Of a stretch of DNA of 64,000 bases, positions 18,524-27,936 are shown in pieces. A program made the translations under genes and the position numbers. The notes under the pieces are model-generated. The model was given only the letters and a program-made list of their open reading frames with translations. It had not been told where the DNA came from and made no database searches. Position 1 is the first letter of the stretch. Every line of letters begins with the position of its first letter. This DNA comes from Acidobacteriota bacterium (GTDB lineage Bacteria > Acidobacteriota > Blastocatellia > Pyrinomonadales > Pyrinomonadaceae): positions 278,550-342,549 of the forward strand of contig JAOAPY010000030.1 in the NCBI GenBank assembly GCA_025463135.1, given 5' to 3'.

Positions 18524-21082
18524 ATGGACGAAAAATATTTTCCCGAAGCGATAGAAAAGAAATGGCAACAGCGCTGGCAAGAGACGCGCGCTTTTGAGGT
18601 CAAGTCGGAAGATGCGCGGCCAAAATTTTATTGTCTCGAGATGTTGCCTTACCCCTCGGGCTATCTGCACATGGGCCATGTGCGCAACTACGCCATCGGC
18701 GATGCGCTCTCCTGGTACAAACGCCTGCAGGGTTTCAATGTGCTGCACCCGATCGGTTGGGACAGCTTTGGCCAGCCCGCGGAACAGGCCGCGATCAAGC
18801 GTGGTGTGAACCCACGCGACTGGACCGAAGAGAACATCAAGCACATGAGCGGGCAAATGCACCGGTTGGGCATCAGTTATGACTGGTCCCGCGAGATTGC
18901 CGCGCACCGGCCCGACTATTACAAATGGGACCAGTGGTTTTTTCTCAAGATGCTGGAGCGCGGTTTGGCTTACAAGAAAACTTCCGCGGTCAACTGGTGT
19001 CCCAAAGAAAAGACCGTCCTGTCCAATGAACAGTCTTCGGGCGGCGTCTGCTGGCGTTGTGGCACGGCTGTCGAAAAAAGAGATTTGGAGCAGTGGTTCC
19101 TGCGCATCACCGACTACGCGGAGCAACTCGTGAATGACATGGCCGAGATCGAAGCCAACTGGCCCGAGAAGGTCCTGAAGCGGCAGCGCGATTGGGTTGG
19201 TCGTAGTGAAGGCGCCAACATCGACTTTGCCGTCAAAGACAGCGATAAGAAAATTCGTGTCTTCACCACGCGCATCGATACAATCTATGGCGCCACTGCA
19301 ATCGTGTTGGCCGCGGAACATCCACTGGTGGCAGAACTTCTCGAAAGCTCGGCGCTGAAAGCGGACGTGCAGGCGTTTGCGGAGAAAGTGAAAGCCGCAA
19401 GGGCTGCCAGGCAAGACCTCACCGTGGTCGAGGAAAAGGAAGGTTTGAATACGGGCGCTCTGGCCATCAATCCATTTAGCGGTGAAAGCGTTCCCATCTG
19501 GGTAGCGAATTATGTGCTGATGGACTATGGGGCCGGCGCCGTGATGAGTGTGCCCGCGCATGACGAGCGAGACTTTGAATTCGCGCAAAAATATACCTTG
19601 CCGATCAGACAAGTGATTGCACCGGCGTCACATTCGCAGGCCCAGATTGAACCCGTTACCGGGGCAATGGACCAGTCCCGTGAAATGCATCAGGCCTTTA
19701 CTGACTACGGCATATTGATTAACAGCGGTGAATGGGGCGGGAAACTTTCAGAAGTTGCCATTCGAGAGATGACTGCTTACGCCGCGGAGAAGGGATTCGG
19801 TGCGGCGGCGGTAACTTATCGAATTCGAGACTGGGGCATCTCGCGCCAGCGATTCTGGGGCGCGCCTATCCCGGTGATCTACTGCGACGACTGTGGCATG
19901 GTGCCGGTGCCGATGGACCAGCTGCCGGTTGTCTTGCCTGAGACTGCCGAGTTTACAGGCACAGGTGAATCGCCGCTCGCCAGCGTGGCGGAGTTTGTTA
20001 ACACTACTTGTCCCAAGTGCCGGCGGCCCGCGCGGCGCGAAACCGATACGATGGACACCTTTGTTGATTCGTCCTGGTATTTCTTTCGCTATTGCGATCC
20101 GCGTAACGATAAGGCGGCATTCGATCCGCGGCTGGCTGCGCAATGGACGCCGGTGGATCAATACATCGGCGGCGACTCGCACGCTGTCATGCATTTAATT
20201 TACACACGGTTCTGGACCAAGGTCATGCGCGACCTGGGTTTGGTTTCTTTTAATGAGCCGGTTAAGAGACTGCTCACTCAGGGTATGGTCACCAATCGAG
20301 TCGAGGGCACTGACGAATGGAAGGCGATGTCCAAGAGTCTGGGCAATGGCGTCGATCCCGATGAGATGATTGCGGCGTATGGCGCCGACGCGGCGCGGCT
20401 GTTTGTCCTGTTCGCGGCTCCTATCGAAAATGAATTGCGGTGGTCCGAGGCGGGTGTCGAAGGCGCCATCAGGTTCCTGCGTAGAGCATACACCATGGTC
20501 TGGCGTTGGCATGAACGTCTCTCTGATCCGGCCCAGCATCGAGTTGGGTTGGCGAACGATGATTTCAGCGCGGGCGCGCGCCAGCTGCGACGTAAAACGC
20601 ACCAGACAATCGCGCGCATCACAAAGGACTTCGATCAGCTGCATTTGAACACCTCGGTGGCCCAGCTGATGGAGTTGTTCAATGCGCTGATGGATTTCAA
20701 TGCTGAGCCGTCGACGGCTACTGATCCGGACGTTTTTGCGGTGCGCGAAGCGCTGAATGCACTGGTCCTAATGCTGACTCCCTTTGCTCCACACGCGGCC
20801 GAGGAGATGTGGGAAAGTCTGGGTCACCAGAGCGGCTTACTGGGCGGCGAGGCGCGCTGGCCGGTCGCCGATCCTGAACTCGCTTTGCAAGAGGAGTTGG
20901 AGATTCCCGTTCAAGTAAATGGCAAAGTTCGCTCGCGGGTCATGGCGGCGTTGGATGTGACTGATGATGAATTGAGGGCGGCTGCGCTGGCGGACGAAAA
21001 AGTGCTGGGCTCTATTGCGGGTCACGAGGTCATAAAGGTGATTGTGGTGCCGCAGCGACTTGTCAATGTAGTTGTACGGTAG
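18524..21082 (+). CDS. leuS: Leucyl-tRNA synthetase
   Basis: Charges tRNA-Leu. The start is the ATG at 18524 (MDEKYFPEAIEKKWQ) with AGGA just upstream; the longer TTG frame from 18464 adds residues not typical of the family. The 852-residue protein has the class I signatures HMGH (49-52) and KAMSKS (600-605), a zinc-binding insert with CxxC-like pairs (NWCPKEKTVL...GVCWRCG), the CP1 editing domain (including the Thr-rich TTRIDTIYGAT and MSVPAHDERD), a second Cys pair region (CDDCG, CPKCRR) and the C-terminal domain IPVQVNGKVRSR. Everything needed for activation and editing looks present. Single gene; see the possible leader peptide upstream. Confidence 0.98.
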   Translation: MDEKYFPEAIEKKWQQRWQETRAFEVKSEDARPKFYCLEMLPYPSGYLHMGHVRNYAIGDALSWYKRLQGFNVLHPIGWDSFGQPAEQAAIKRGVNPRDWTEENIKHMSGQMHRLGISYDWSREIAAHRPDYYKWDQWFFLKMLERGLAYKKTSAVNWCPKEKTVLSNEQSSGGVCWRCGTAVEKRDLEQWFLRITDYAEQLVNDMAEIEANWPEKVLKRQRDWVGRSEGANIDFAVKDSDKKIRVFTTRIDTIYGATAIVLAAEHPLVAELLESSALKADVQAFAEKVKAARAARQDLTVVEEKEGLNTGALAINPFSGESVPIWVANYVLMDYGAGAVMSVPAHDERDFEFAQKYTLPIRQVIAPASHSQAQIEPVTGAMDQSREMHQAFTDYGILINSGEWGGKLSEVAIREMTAYAAEKGFGAAAVTYRIRDWGISRQRFWGAPIPVIYCDDCGMVPVPMDQLPVVLPETAEFTGTGESPLASVAEFVNTTCPKCRRPARRETDTMDTFVDSSWYFFRYCDPRNDKAAFDPRLAAQWTPVDQYIGGDSHAVMHLIYTRFWTKVMRDLGLVSFNEPVKRLLTQGMVTNRVEGTDEWKAMSKSLGNGVDPDEMIAAYGADAARLFVLFAAPIENELRWSEAGVEGAIRFLRRAYTMVWRWHERLSDPAQHRVGLANDDFSAGARQLRRKTHQTIARITKDFDQLHLNTSVAQLMELFNALMDFNAEPSTATDPDVFAVREALNALVLMLTPFAPHAAEEMWESLGHQSGLLGGEARWPVADPELALQEELEIPVQVNGKVRSRVMAALDVTDDELRAAALADEKVLGSIAGHEVIKVIVVPQRLVNVVVR

Positions 21083-21161
21083 GCTGATACTCGTAATCTG
21101 AGGTAAGGTCAAGACGATCCACGGAACCGACAGATACTCCGATTTGGCTTGAATCTCATTC

Positions 21162-21250
21162 TCACCCGGTTGAAACCGGGTGAGCCAAAGTCGCCTTTGA
21201 TGTTTTGAAAATCACATCGGAACTTCGATCACCCGGTTGAAACCGGGTGT
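21162..21250. repeat. Tandem palindromes, CACCCGGTTGAAACCGGGTG family
   Basis: Two copies in the same orientation (21162-21182 and 21229-21249). Each is a perfect ACCCGGTT-GA-AACCGGGT hairpin, separated by about 47 bp. Unlike most elements in the window the copies are direct, though each palindrome is nearly symmetrical. They lie in the 440-bp gap between leuS and the kinase gene and could terminate leuS. Confidence 0.82.
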
Positions 21251-21460
21251 GACTCAGAAGGTGGAAGTTCGGCAGAACCAGTACCAACCAAAGGAGTTAC
21301 TTGCTAGAGAGCTTCTTAGTAGCTAAAATCAAATGCCAACGCGACCTTTCTCATGCGAGTAGCCTTCTCGTTTGGGAATATCAACCGCGGAGCTCGTGGT
21401 GACACGCAGCGCTAGCCGACTCATTTTGGTTATACCGTTGTGTGCTTCGGAACCATTAAA

Positions 21461-21487
21461 CCCTACCAATCGCCGGCGGTTGTAGGG
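21461..21487. promoter_or_regulatory. Palindrome upstream of kinase gene, possible operator
   Basis: CCCTAC and GTAGGG arms flank a GC-rich centre (CGCCGGCG), 36 bp before the kinase ATG. A second short inverted repeat ATTGG/CCAAT follows at 21504-21518. Either could be an operator or an mRNA hairpin; no match to a known regulator was recognised. Confidence 0.35.
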
Positions 21488-21522
21488 CTAATAACAGAGC
21501 CGCGTATTGGTCGAGCCAATCA

Positions 21523-23898
21523 ATGAAAGAATGTCCAGCCTGTAGGCGCTGTTTCCCCGACGACATAATTCACTGTCCCCAGGACGGCGATGAAACTCTG
21601 CCGTCATTGCTCGGTGATCCGATTCTTGACGCGCGTTATCAGCTTGAGCGACGTCTGGGACAGGGTGGCATGGGTGTAGTTTTCCATGCCCGTCACATCT
21701 TTCTCAAAACACAGCACGCCATCAAAATTATTCTGCCGGATCTGGTTGGCAACGATCCGATGCTGGTAACGCGTTTCCGTCAGGAAGCGCTGGCCGCCGC
21801 CGCGATCAAACATCCGAACATTATTGCCGTAACCGATTTTGGTGTGGTGCGCGGGACCATGCCGTTTCTCGTCATGGAGTTTGTCAAAGGTCGCTCGTTG
21901 CAGGAAATCATGGCCGAAGAGGGAGCGATGCCCGCGGCACGGGCCTTTGAGCTGATTTGTCCGACGGCGGCAGGTGTGGCGGCAGCACACCGACAAAATA
22001 TTGTGCATCGCGATCTGAAGCCGCTCAACATAATGATCTGCGAAGACATGCCTGTGGCTGAGGGTTTGAAGATACTTGATTTCGGACTAGCGAAAATCAA
22101 ATCGGGTGAATTGCTCGGGTCATTCGTCCAGGCAAAAACCAGCGGCTTGATGGGCTCGCCATTCTACATGGCGCCTGAGCAATGGTCAGACGAAGAACCC
22201 GACTCGCGTGCTGACATCTACAGCCTGGGGATCATTCTTTATCAAATGCTGGGCGGCGATGTGCCCTTCAAGGGTTCGTCGATTCCCTCGATCATGAAAA
22301 AGCATCTGACGGAATCTCCGCCACCCCTTAAGTCGATGGGTGCAAATGTTCCGCCGGAGATTGAAGCAGTCGTGCGACACGCCCTCGCGAAAGATCCCGG
22401 CGAACGCACACCTTCCGTTGAAGCCTTTCTTAAGGAACTGAAAGATGCAGTCAATAGTGCCAGTGCGTCGTTGAAGACCACGGGCGACACTCCTGAAGTT
22501 GCCTGCGTTGATCCCAACCAGACGATTGCCGTCACTCCGGCAATCTCGGCCACGGGTTCGGCTACAACTCCGGGCTCGCGAACTCAAAGTTCCGGATTTG
22601 AGACAAAGTACGATCCGGTTCCGAGGCGCGGCGTTCCTGGTCTGGACGATCAATTCAAACAACAAGCGTCGATAATGGGCGAAGCGCTGGAGCGCGAGGA
22701 AAAAGCCAAGGAACGCTTTGCTCGCGAAGAACTGGCCCGCGACGCCGAAGCCCGCAAGCGCAGAGTTGGCGAAGACGACGAGCGCCAACGCAGTGAGCGC
22801 CTGGAGAGAGAGCAGCACCGGGAACAACTCGATCGGGTAGCCCGTGTGGCGGAAGAGTTGGAAGAAAAACTGGCTCGGTTGACCACCAGTATTCCCGGTC
22901 CGAGGACGGCGGTTCTTGATCCTGAAGCCACTCAGGTTCAGCAGCACACCATGCCGATCCAGATGATTGGTGATAGCAGTTTGGCGGGTGCGTCAGGGAC
23001 TGCCTGGCAACAGGCATCGATGCCGATTTCCGTAAACGGTCAGAAGAAATCCGCGGCCATGTTGATTGGCGTCGTCGTGTTGCTGGTTGTGCTCAGTGGC
23101 GCCGGCATCGGTGGTTATTTGATTTTCAAAGGCAAACAGACTGTCGTTACTGGGCCAAACGTAAATGGGTCAAATCCGGGCAACCCCGGAACGCCTCCAG
23201 TGGTCTTCAAGGCCGAGTTGATCCAGATTCCCGCCGGTCACTTTCAAATGGGAAGAGACAAGGGGCCGCCTCAGGAAACTCCGTCACACCCGGCGGACGT
23301 GGCCGCGTTTTCAATGGATAAACAAGAGATAACCAACGGAGAGTATGCGGAGTTTGTCCGCGAGAGTAATAGCGCCGCCCCCGGTCACTGGAATGGCACC
23401 AAGCCGCCCATTGGCCAGGAGCAGTGGCCGGTGGTAAACGTGTCGCTGGACGACGCCAATGCATTTGCGAGTTGGCGCTCAAAACGCGACGGCGTTACCT
23501 ATCGTCTCCCGACCGAGCCCGAATGGGAATATGCGGCACGGAATGGCGAAAGCGCTGACCTTTATCCCTGGGGCAAGCAATGGCAACCGAAACTGGCAGT
23601 GCTCGACGAAGGGACACCCGCGGAGGTCGGGTCGCATCCAGGGGGAAACAACAAGTGGGGTGTGCAGGACTTGATCGGCAATGTTTGGGAGTGGACCTCC
23701 TCGAAGGTAACTTCATATCCCGGGAACCCGGTGACGGTACCCACGTCAACTCAGGATTGGATCGCGATTCGGGGCGGAGCCTTTATAAGCAAAACAGCTG
23801 ACAAGGATAATCCGGTGTCTTCCTGCATGCGCACGTTTCTTCCCGCAAAAACTCGGAATCCACTGCTGGGTTTTCGTCTTGTAGTTTCCGCGCCTTAG
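21523..23898 (+). CDS. Membrane Ser/Thr protein kinase with C-terminal FGE-sulfatase domain
   Basis: A 791-residue receptor-type Hanks kinase. It has an N-terminal Cys motif (Cys4, 7, 10, 18; ECPACRRCFPDD) and a kinase domain at about 38-305 with glycine loop GQGGMG (46-51), ATP-Lys68, catalytic HRDLKPLN (Asp164) and DFG (186-188). An E/R-rich coiled coil (about 385-450) and one membrane helix (about 511-535) follow. The extracytoplasmic domain (about 560-790) is of formylglycine-generating-enzyme type, with IPAGHFQMG, YRLPTEPEWEYAAR, GNVWEWTSS and RGGAF. The last domain is probably a ligand or polysaccharide sensor here; oxidase activity would need its Cys pair, of which I see only one late Cys (SSCMR). 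First gene of a signalling run with TPR, zinc-ribbon and FHA partners. Confidence 0.95.
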   Translation: MKECPACRRCFPDDIIHCPQDGDETLPSLLGDPILDARYQLERRLGQGGMGVVFHARHIFLKTQHAIKIILPDLVGNDPMLVTRFRQEALAAAAIKHPNIIAVTDFGVVRGTMPFLVMEFVKGRSLQEIMAEEGAMPAARAFELICPTAAGVAAAHRQNIVHRDLKPLNIMICEDMPVAEGLKILDFGLAKIKSGELLGSFVQAKTSGLMGSPFYMAPEQWSDEEPDSRADIYSLGIILYQMLGGDVPFKGSSIPSIMKKHLTESPPPLKSMGANVPPEIEAVVRHALAKDPGERTPSVEAFLKELKDAVNSASASLKTTGDTPEVACVDPNQTIAVTPAISATGSATTPGSRTQSSGFETKYDPVPRRGVPGLDDQFKQQASIMGEALEREEKAKERFAREELARDAEARKRRVGEDDERQRSERLEREQHREQLDRVARVAEELEEKLARLTTSIPGPRTAVLDPEATQVQQHTMPIQMIGDSSLAGASGTAWQQASMPISVNGQKKSAAMLIGVVVLLVVLSGAGIGGYLIFKGKQTVVTGPNVNGSNPGNPGTPPVVFKAELIQIPAGHFQMGRDKGPPQETPSHPADVAAFSMDKQEITNGEYAEFVRESNSAAPGHWNGTKPPIGQEQWPVVNVSLDDANAFASWRSKRDGVTYRLPTEPEWEYAARNGESADLYPWGKQWQPKLAVLDEGTPAEVGSHPGGNNKWGVQDLIGNVWEWTSSKVTSYPGNPVTVPTSTQDWIAIRGGAFISKTADKDNPVSSCMRTFLPAKTRNPLLGFRLVVSAP

Positions 23899-23967
23899 AG
23901 CTGGATGCTATCGCTCAGTAAGACGCAGTTATTTCTTCTGGTCCAGGCTCGTCAGTAGGAGAAGATT

Positions 23968-25200
23968 ATGAAATCTAACGCAATAGTTCGTCGAACTGTT
24001 TTGCTCTCGTCTATCACTTGTTTTATTGCGGTATCGTTTTGCTTTTCTGCGCTGGCCCAAAACGTGGGCGGCGACATTGGCGGCGGCATCTTTAGACCGA
24101 AGAATCCCGAAACCAAAAGAAGCACGAACAAGATTCCCCGCCCGGCAACCAAGCCATCGCGCACTGCGCCAAAGAGAAACGCTAATGCCGAGCTTGAAAC
24201 TCGCATTGAAGACCTCCTGGACAAAGGCAATGACGCGCGAGACGCCAAGAAGTATGACGACGCCCGGGCCGCCTACGCGGAAGTGCTAAAGCTGAAAGCC
24301 GGCGATGCACGAGCAGCGTACGGTCTGGGAAATGTTTTTACGGATCAGAGACTCTGGGAAGATGCAGAAAAGAACTATCGCGATGCCGCCAACTGGGGGC
24401 CGACCAACGTCGACGCGCTGGTCGCGCTCAGCGTTGTGCTGGTGCAACCGCTCGCGGGCGCAAACAACGCGAAACGTTTCGCGGACGCTGAAAGTTTTGC
24501 GCAACTCGCCGTCAAGATGGATCCCAAAAATGCGGTTGCCTGGGATCGGCTGGGAGTAGCCTTGCAGTCGCGCGGTCAATTCAACGCCGATACCGAACAT
24601 GCCTATCGCCGCGCGGTTGAACTCGACCCGCAATTTGCCGCCGGCTACGCTCACCTGGCTCGGGTGCTTAGAAAAATGGGACGCGGAGAAGAGGCCGCAC
24701 CGCTTTACGATCAGGCAATCACGCTGGCCAAAGATCCGGCCACGCTGGTATTGATTGCCGATAGCCTGCAGTCCGAACAACAATGGGAGAAATCGGAAGT
24801 AGTGCTCCGTAAGGCTTTGGAACTTGATGCGCGGAGTCCGAGCATCCTTTACTTGTTGGGTCGGGCGCTCAACGTGCTCAAGCGTTATCAGGAAGCGGAA
24901 GGTTATCTCAGGAGCGCCATCGAACTCAGTCCGCAAGCGTTTCAGCCGTACACGCTTTTGGGTCAGGCTTGTCTGGCTCAGGGACATTTCGAGGACGCTG
25001 AGAAGACCTACAATAGCGCAGTGGATGTGGCGTCTGCCGGCGAGCGTAAACAACTAGTAGGCGCGTTTGGTTTCGAAGGGGTTGGTGATGGATATCTGAA
25101 AGCCAAGCGAAAAAGCGATGCGATGCGCGTTTATCAGCGAGCGCTGGAGCTGGATCCCGGCAATCCCCAACTGGTGAAGAAGATTTCGCAGACTCATTGA
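23968..25200 (+). CDS. Exported TPR-repeat protein
   Basis: A 410-residue protein with AGGAGAAG upstream of the ATG and a signal peptide (about 1-31, ending CFSALAQ). A Gly-rich then basic linker leads into at least seven TPR-like helix pairs from about residue 70 to the end, with phrases such as ARAAYGLGNVF, AVAWDRLGVALQSRG and PSILYLLGRALNVLKRYQEA. TPR solenoids bind other proteins. The position, 69 bp after the kinase and 36 bp before the zinc-ribbon gene, suggests a periplasmic partner of that signalling system. Confidence 0.88.
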   Translation: MKSNAIVRRTVLLSSITCFIAVSFCFSALAQNVGGDIGGGIFRPKNPETKRSTNKIPRPATKPSRTAPKRNANAELETRIEDLLDKGNDARDAKKYDDARAAYAEVLKLKAGDARAAYGLGNVFTDQRLWEDAEKNYRDAANWGPTNVDALVALSVVLVQPLAGANNAKRFADAESFAQLAVKMDPKNAVAWDRLGVALQSRGQFNADTEHAYRRAVELDPQFAAGYAHLARVLRKMGRGEEAAPLYDQAITLAKDPATLVLIADSLQSEQQWEKSEVVLRKALELDARSPSILYLLGRALNVLKRYQEAEGYLRSAIELSPQAFQPYTLLGQACLAQGHFEDAEKTYNSAVDVASAGERKQLVGAFGFEGVGDGYLKAKRKSDAMRVYQRALELDPGNPQLVKKISQTH

Positions 25201-25236
25201 ATACGTCGTTAGACTTTTGAAGGAGAGACCCCGGGT

Positions 25237-26484
25237 ATGAAGCGTTGTCCCAAGTGTAGTCGCACGTTTCCCGATGAGAATCAGAAGTTTTGCACCATCG
25301 ATGGTGGCTTGTTGCGCGCCGATCAACCGCCGACGGTACCGTTCGATCCAAACCTGACGGTGCGCGCAACGTCAAAGGAACTTTTTCCACCGCCCGGAGT
25401 CGACGATCCGGGGGAAGCGCCTACGAGCATGCATCTGGGCCCATTGAACGAAACCATCACCTCCTTTGGCTCGTCCACTTTCAGGGAGACCTCGCCCACC
25501 GGTTCTCCGACCTCAGCCGATCTTTCACCTCCCGCAGAGTCAGCGCCGACTTCGCTGGATTTGGGCGCCTTCGCGCCGGCAGTTGAACGCGCCGCGCCGG
25601 TGACGGTTCATTCGTCGGCGAACCTGGCGCCGCCAGTTTCCGAAGCCCAATCACCGGCGGTGAAAAAGAAGAAATCAATTCTGCCCTGGGTTCTGGTGGG
25701 ATTGGTCGTGGTGCTTTTGCTGGGTGGTGGCGCCGCGGCGGCAGGGTACTTTTTGGTACTCAAACCCATGATGGATGCGAAGCGTGGGCCGGTTGTCGTC
25801 AATGAGAACACCAACAAAAATACAAGTACGGCGGCCACGCCGGAAAACACAACGAATCCAGTCAATGCGAATACCGCGGTCGAAACAAAGAAGGGACCGG
25901 AGCCTTTCGTAGCGCCCGCGGACGCGGTTCAGTTTACTAATTCGGCTGCCAACCTGGACGGCGATCTTGCCGCCCATTATGTCGGGTTCTCGTTCTATTA
26001 TCCCCGGACCTGGACCAAGGATCCGAAGTCCGGCGTGAGCGGCGCCAGCAGCTTTGCCAAGATTGATAATCAGTCAAGCACGGACGAAGGACTCAAAGAG
26101 CGCGTCCTCTTCAATTGGTATCCAAGCAAGGGCACCTATGAAGCGGACACTTCAGTATTTCCCGTGAGCGCTAAGAAGGTTACGGACCAATTGTCGGGGG
26201 CGCTGCCCAACTTTGAAGAAGTTTCGCATGGGGAGACCACCGTCAATTCTTACAAGGGATACGAAGTCCGATTTAAGGGAGCCTACAAGGACCCTGGTAA
26301 AGAAGATATTCCTTATTGGGGTCGTGTGATATTCCTGCCGCCGGGATCGGCAAGCGACAAAGGCGGGGTCGCCATCGTGATGCTGGCCACTTCGTTGGCT
26401 AAGGAGATTACGAGTGCGGCCGACATAGGAGTCAAGGGTGACATGGCTTTGATTCTCGACTCGTTTAGATTTGCCAGCCGCTAA
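25237..26484 (+). CDS. Zinc-ribbon, single-pass membrane protein
   Basis: A 415-residue protein with AAGGAGAG upstream of the ATG. The N-terminus MKRCPKCSRTFPDENQKFC carries Cys4, Cys7 and Cys19 and closely resembles the first 20 residues of the kinase two genes upstream. A Pro/Ser/Thr-rich cytoplasmic region with several TSxDL phrases follows, then a membrane helix (about 149-173) and an Asn/Thr-rich linker. The globular extracytoplasmic domain (about 235-415) begins YVGFSFYYPRTWTKDP, which resembles PsbP-like folds. The Thr-rich cytoplasmic part is a plausible kinase substrate that the FHA protein could bind; this is inference from neighbours. Confidence 0.85.
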   Translation: MKRCPKCSRTFPDENQKFCTIDGGLLRADQPPTVPFDPNLTVRATSKELFPPPGVDDPGEAPTSMHLGPLNETITSFGSSTFRETSPTGSPTSADLSPPAESAPTSLDLGAFAPAVERAAPVTVHSSANLAPPVSEAQSPAVKKKKSILPWVLVGLVVVLLLGGGAAAAGYFLVLKPMMDAKRGPVVVNENTNKNTSTAATPENTTNPVNANTAVETKKGPEPFVAPADAVQFTNSAANLDGDLAAHYVGFSFYYPRTWTKDPKSGVSGASSFAKIDNQSSTDEGLKERVLFNWYPSKGTYEADTSVFPVSAKKVTDQLSGALPNFEEVSHGETTVNSYKGYEVRFKGAYKDPGKEDIPYWGRVIFLPPGSASDKGGVAIVMLATSLAKEITSAADIGVKGDMALILDSFRFASR

Positions 26485-26500
26485 GACGGAAACCAGGACG

Positions 26501-26926
26501 ATGAAGATCGTTTTTCTTGAAGAACGCGCCGGGCAGCCTTATCCCGAACGCGCGTTTTCCGCGGAGGTCGTCAAAGTCGGTCGCGATCCGCTCGCCTGTC
26601 ATATCGTTTTCGATCAGGCTGAGTGGCCGATGGTTTCGCGCCGACATGCCGAGTTTCGTCAACGAGACGGTCGTTGTCTGCTGGCGGATACCGGGTCAAG
26701 GTTTGGAACCTTTATCGATGGCCGGCGCGTCACCGATCCCACTGAGATTCGTGTTGGCGATCGCGTTCAATTCGGTCCCGGCGGTCCCCTGATGCGCCTG
26801 ACGGCGATCGAGCAAACAGCGTCAGCAAAAGCACCTCAGTCCGATGGCTCGTTTCGTGATCGAACCACGTTACGCGATGAGCCTGTTACCTCCGAGACAC
26901 CTCGCGATCCAACCTCCCAAGAATAG
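26501..26926 (+). CDS. FHA-domain protein
   Basis: A small (141-residue) phosphothreonine-binding protein. The ATG at 26501 is preferred over the TTG at 26471, which lies inside the previous gene. The FHA core is complete: VGRDPLACHIVF, the phospho-binding VSRRHAEF, then GSRFGTFIDGRRV. The C-terminal 40 residues are Thr/Ser/Asp-rich and probably disordered. Starting 17 bp after the zinc-ribbon gene, it completes a kinase-substrate-reader set. Confidence 0.92.
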   Translation: MKIVFLEERAGQPYPERAFSAEVVKVGRDPLACHIVFDQAEWPMVSRRHAEFRQRDGRCLLADTGSRFGTFIDGRRVTDPTEIRVGDRVQFGPGGPLMRLTAIEQTASAKAPQSDGSFRDRTTLRDEPVTSETPRDPTSQE

Positions 26927-27214
26927 TCATTCAATAGATGTGCTGTGATTCCATGAATGGGCTTTTCATGGTCCAGAAAATCGCTCTACAAATTCCAAGA
27001 AATCCATTAAGCCTGGCGTTCCAGCTCAGTAGTCCCCTACTAGATTATTTGCTGAAGGTAAGCCTTCTTTGGGTTGAGACATGGTTCGTTTATTGCTTAC
27101 AAACATATAGGTTTCATGCTTGCAGCCATTACAACGTGTAATGTACCATGTCACTGACATAGTTCTAGAGAGTCAAGAGACTCGCTAGAGTTGGAAATAA
27201 GAGCGAACGATTTT

Positions 27215-27406
27215 ATGTTGAACTTTCTGACATTTATCCTGACAGCAATCTTAGCAACAGGCGCCGCAGCGGGAATCTTGACGCTCGTCATCGGATTGCT
27301 TCAGAGGGGCGATCTTAATGCCAAGTTAAAAAGCAATGTGCGGCACGATAGTCAGAGAGAAGGCGCTGCGAACCTGAGCGCTTCGGCCAGTCGAAATCCT
27401 TCCTAG
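27215..27406 (+). CDS. Small single-pass membrane protein
   Basis: 63 residues from the ATG at 27215 (MLNFLTFILTAILATGAAAG). One strongly hydrophobic helix (about 2-28) precedes a polar, basic tail. A TTG at 27191 would give 71 residues. No clear ribosome-binding site and no recognised family. It lies between the 13-bp direct repeats and is convergent with the next gene. Confidence 0.45.
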   Translation: MLNFLTFILTAILATGAAAGILTLVIGLLQRGDLNAKLKSNVRHDSQREGAANLSASASRNPS

Positions 27407-27429
27407 GCAATGAAACACAAACCCTGCGG

Positions 27430-27936
27430 TTACCCTCGATACCCAACATAATAAACTAGGGATATCAGTACTATTCCTGATATTCCAAGGCAGAGGTCTA
27501 TGAAGCCAGCGCCCCCGCCGACCATCCCTTCGCGGTGCTTATTTCGATATATCAACAAGCTGGCAAAGAGCAGATTTATTAGGACAATTAAGATCCCAAA
27601 TACAGCTGTTCCCTCACCCCACTTAGCCGTCAACCTGGGATTTAAGAAAAGTGCTCCGGTCGCTCCGACGCTTATCAGGATTAAGTCCAGAGCCACTTCA
27701 TTGCAACTATTCCAAGAAAGTCCCTCAGCATGAGTTGCCTGCACAAAGAACACCAAAGCAAGTCCGGCAACAACGGGTATAGCTATGTGGGCGAGCAAAG
27801 CAGTTAACAATGTTAACTCCCGGCATCTAAGCTTAAATTGCCAATACCAGCTCTTCCAGAAGGCGTTCACATTATCTATGCTCTCAGGCCAACACGCAAG
27901 CTCTGTCTTTGCTGTAACCCACTGATTCCGTTTCAC
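27430..27936 (-). CDS. Four-helix membrane protein of unknown function
   Basis: 168 residues with a GTG start directly after an in-frame stop codon. There are four predicted membrane helices at about 40-65, 80-100, 108-130 and 143-165, with an amphipathic, Trp-rich N-terminus (NAFWKSWYWQFKLRC). Not recognised. The base composition is lower in GC than surrounding genes, which fits transfer. No Shine-Dalgarno sequence is visible, so translation is less certain than for neighbouring genes. Confidence 0.55.
   Translation of the reverse strand: MKRNQWVTAKTELACWPESIDNVNAFWKSWYWQFKLRCRELTLLTALLAHIAIPVVAGLALVFFVQATHAEGLSWNSCNEVALDLILISVGATGALFLNPRLTAKWGEGTAVFGILIVLINLLFASLLIYRNKHREGMVGGGAGFIDLCLGISGIVLISLVYYVGYRG

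Noticed and set aside
26938..27141. 67-codon plus-strand frame in the AT-richer region
   Set aside because: No recognisable motif and no upstream signal; low GC makes such frames likely by chance.
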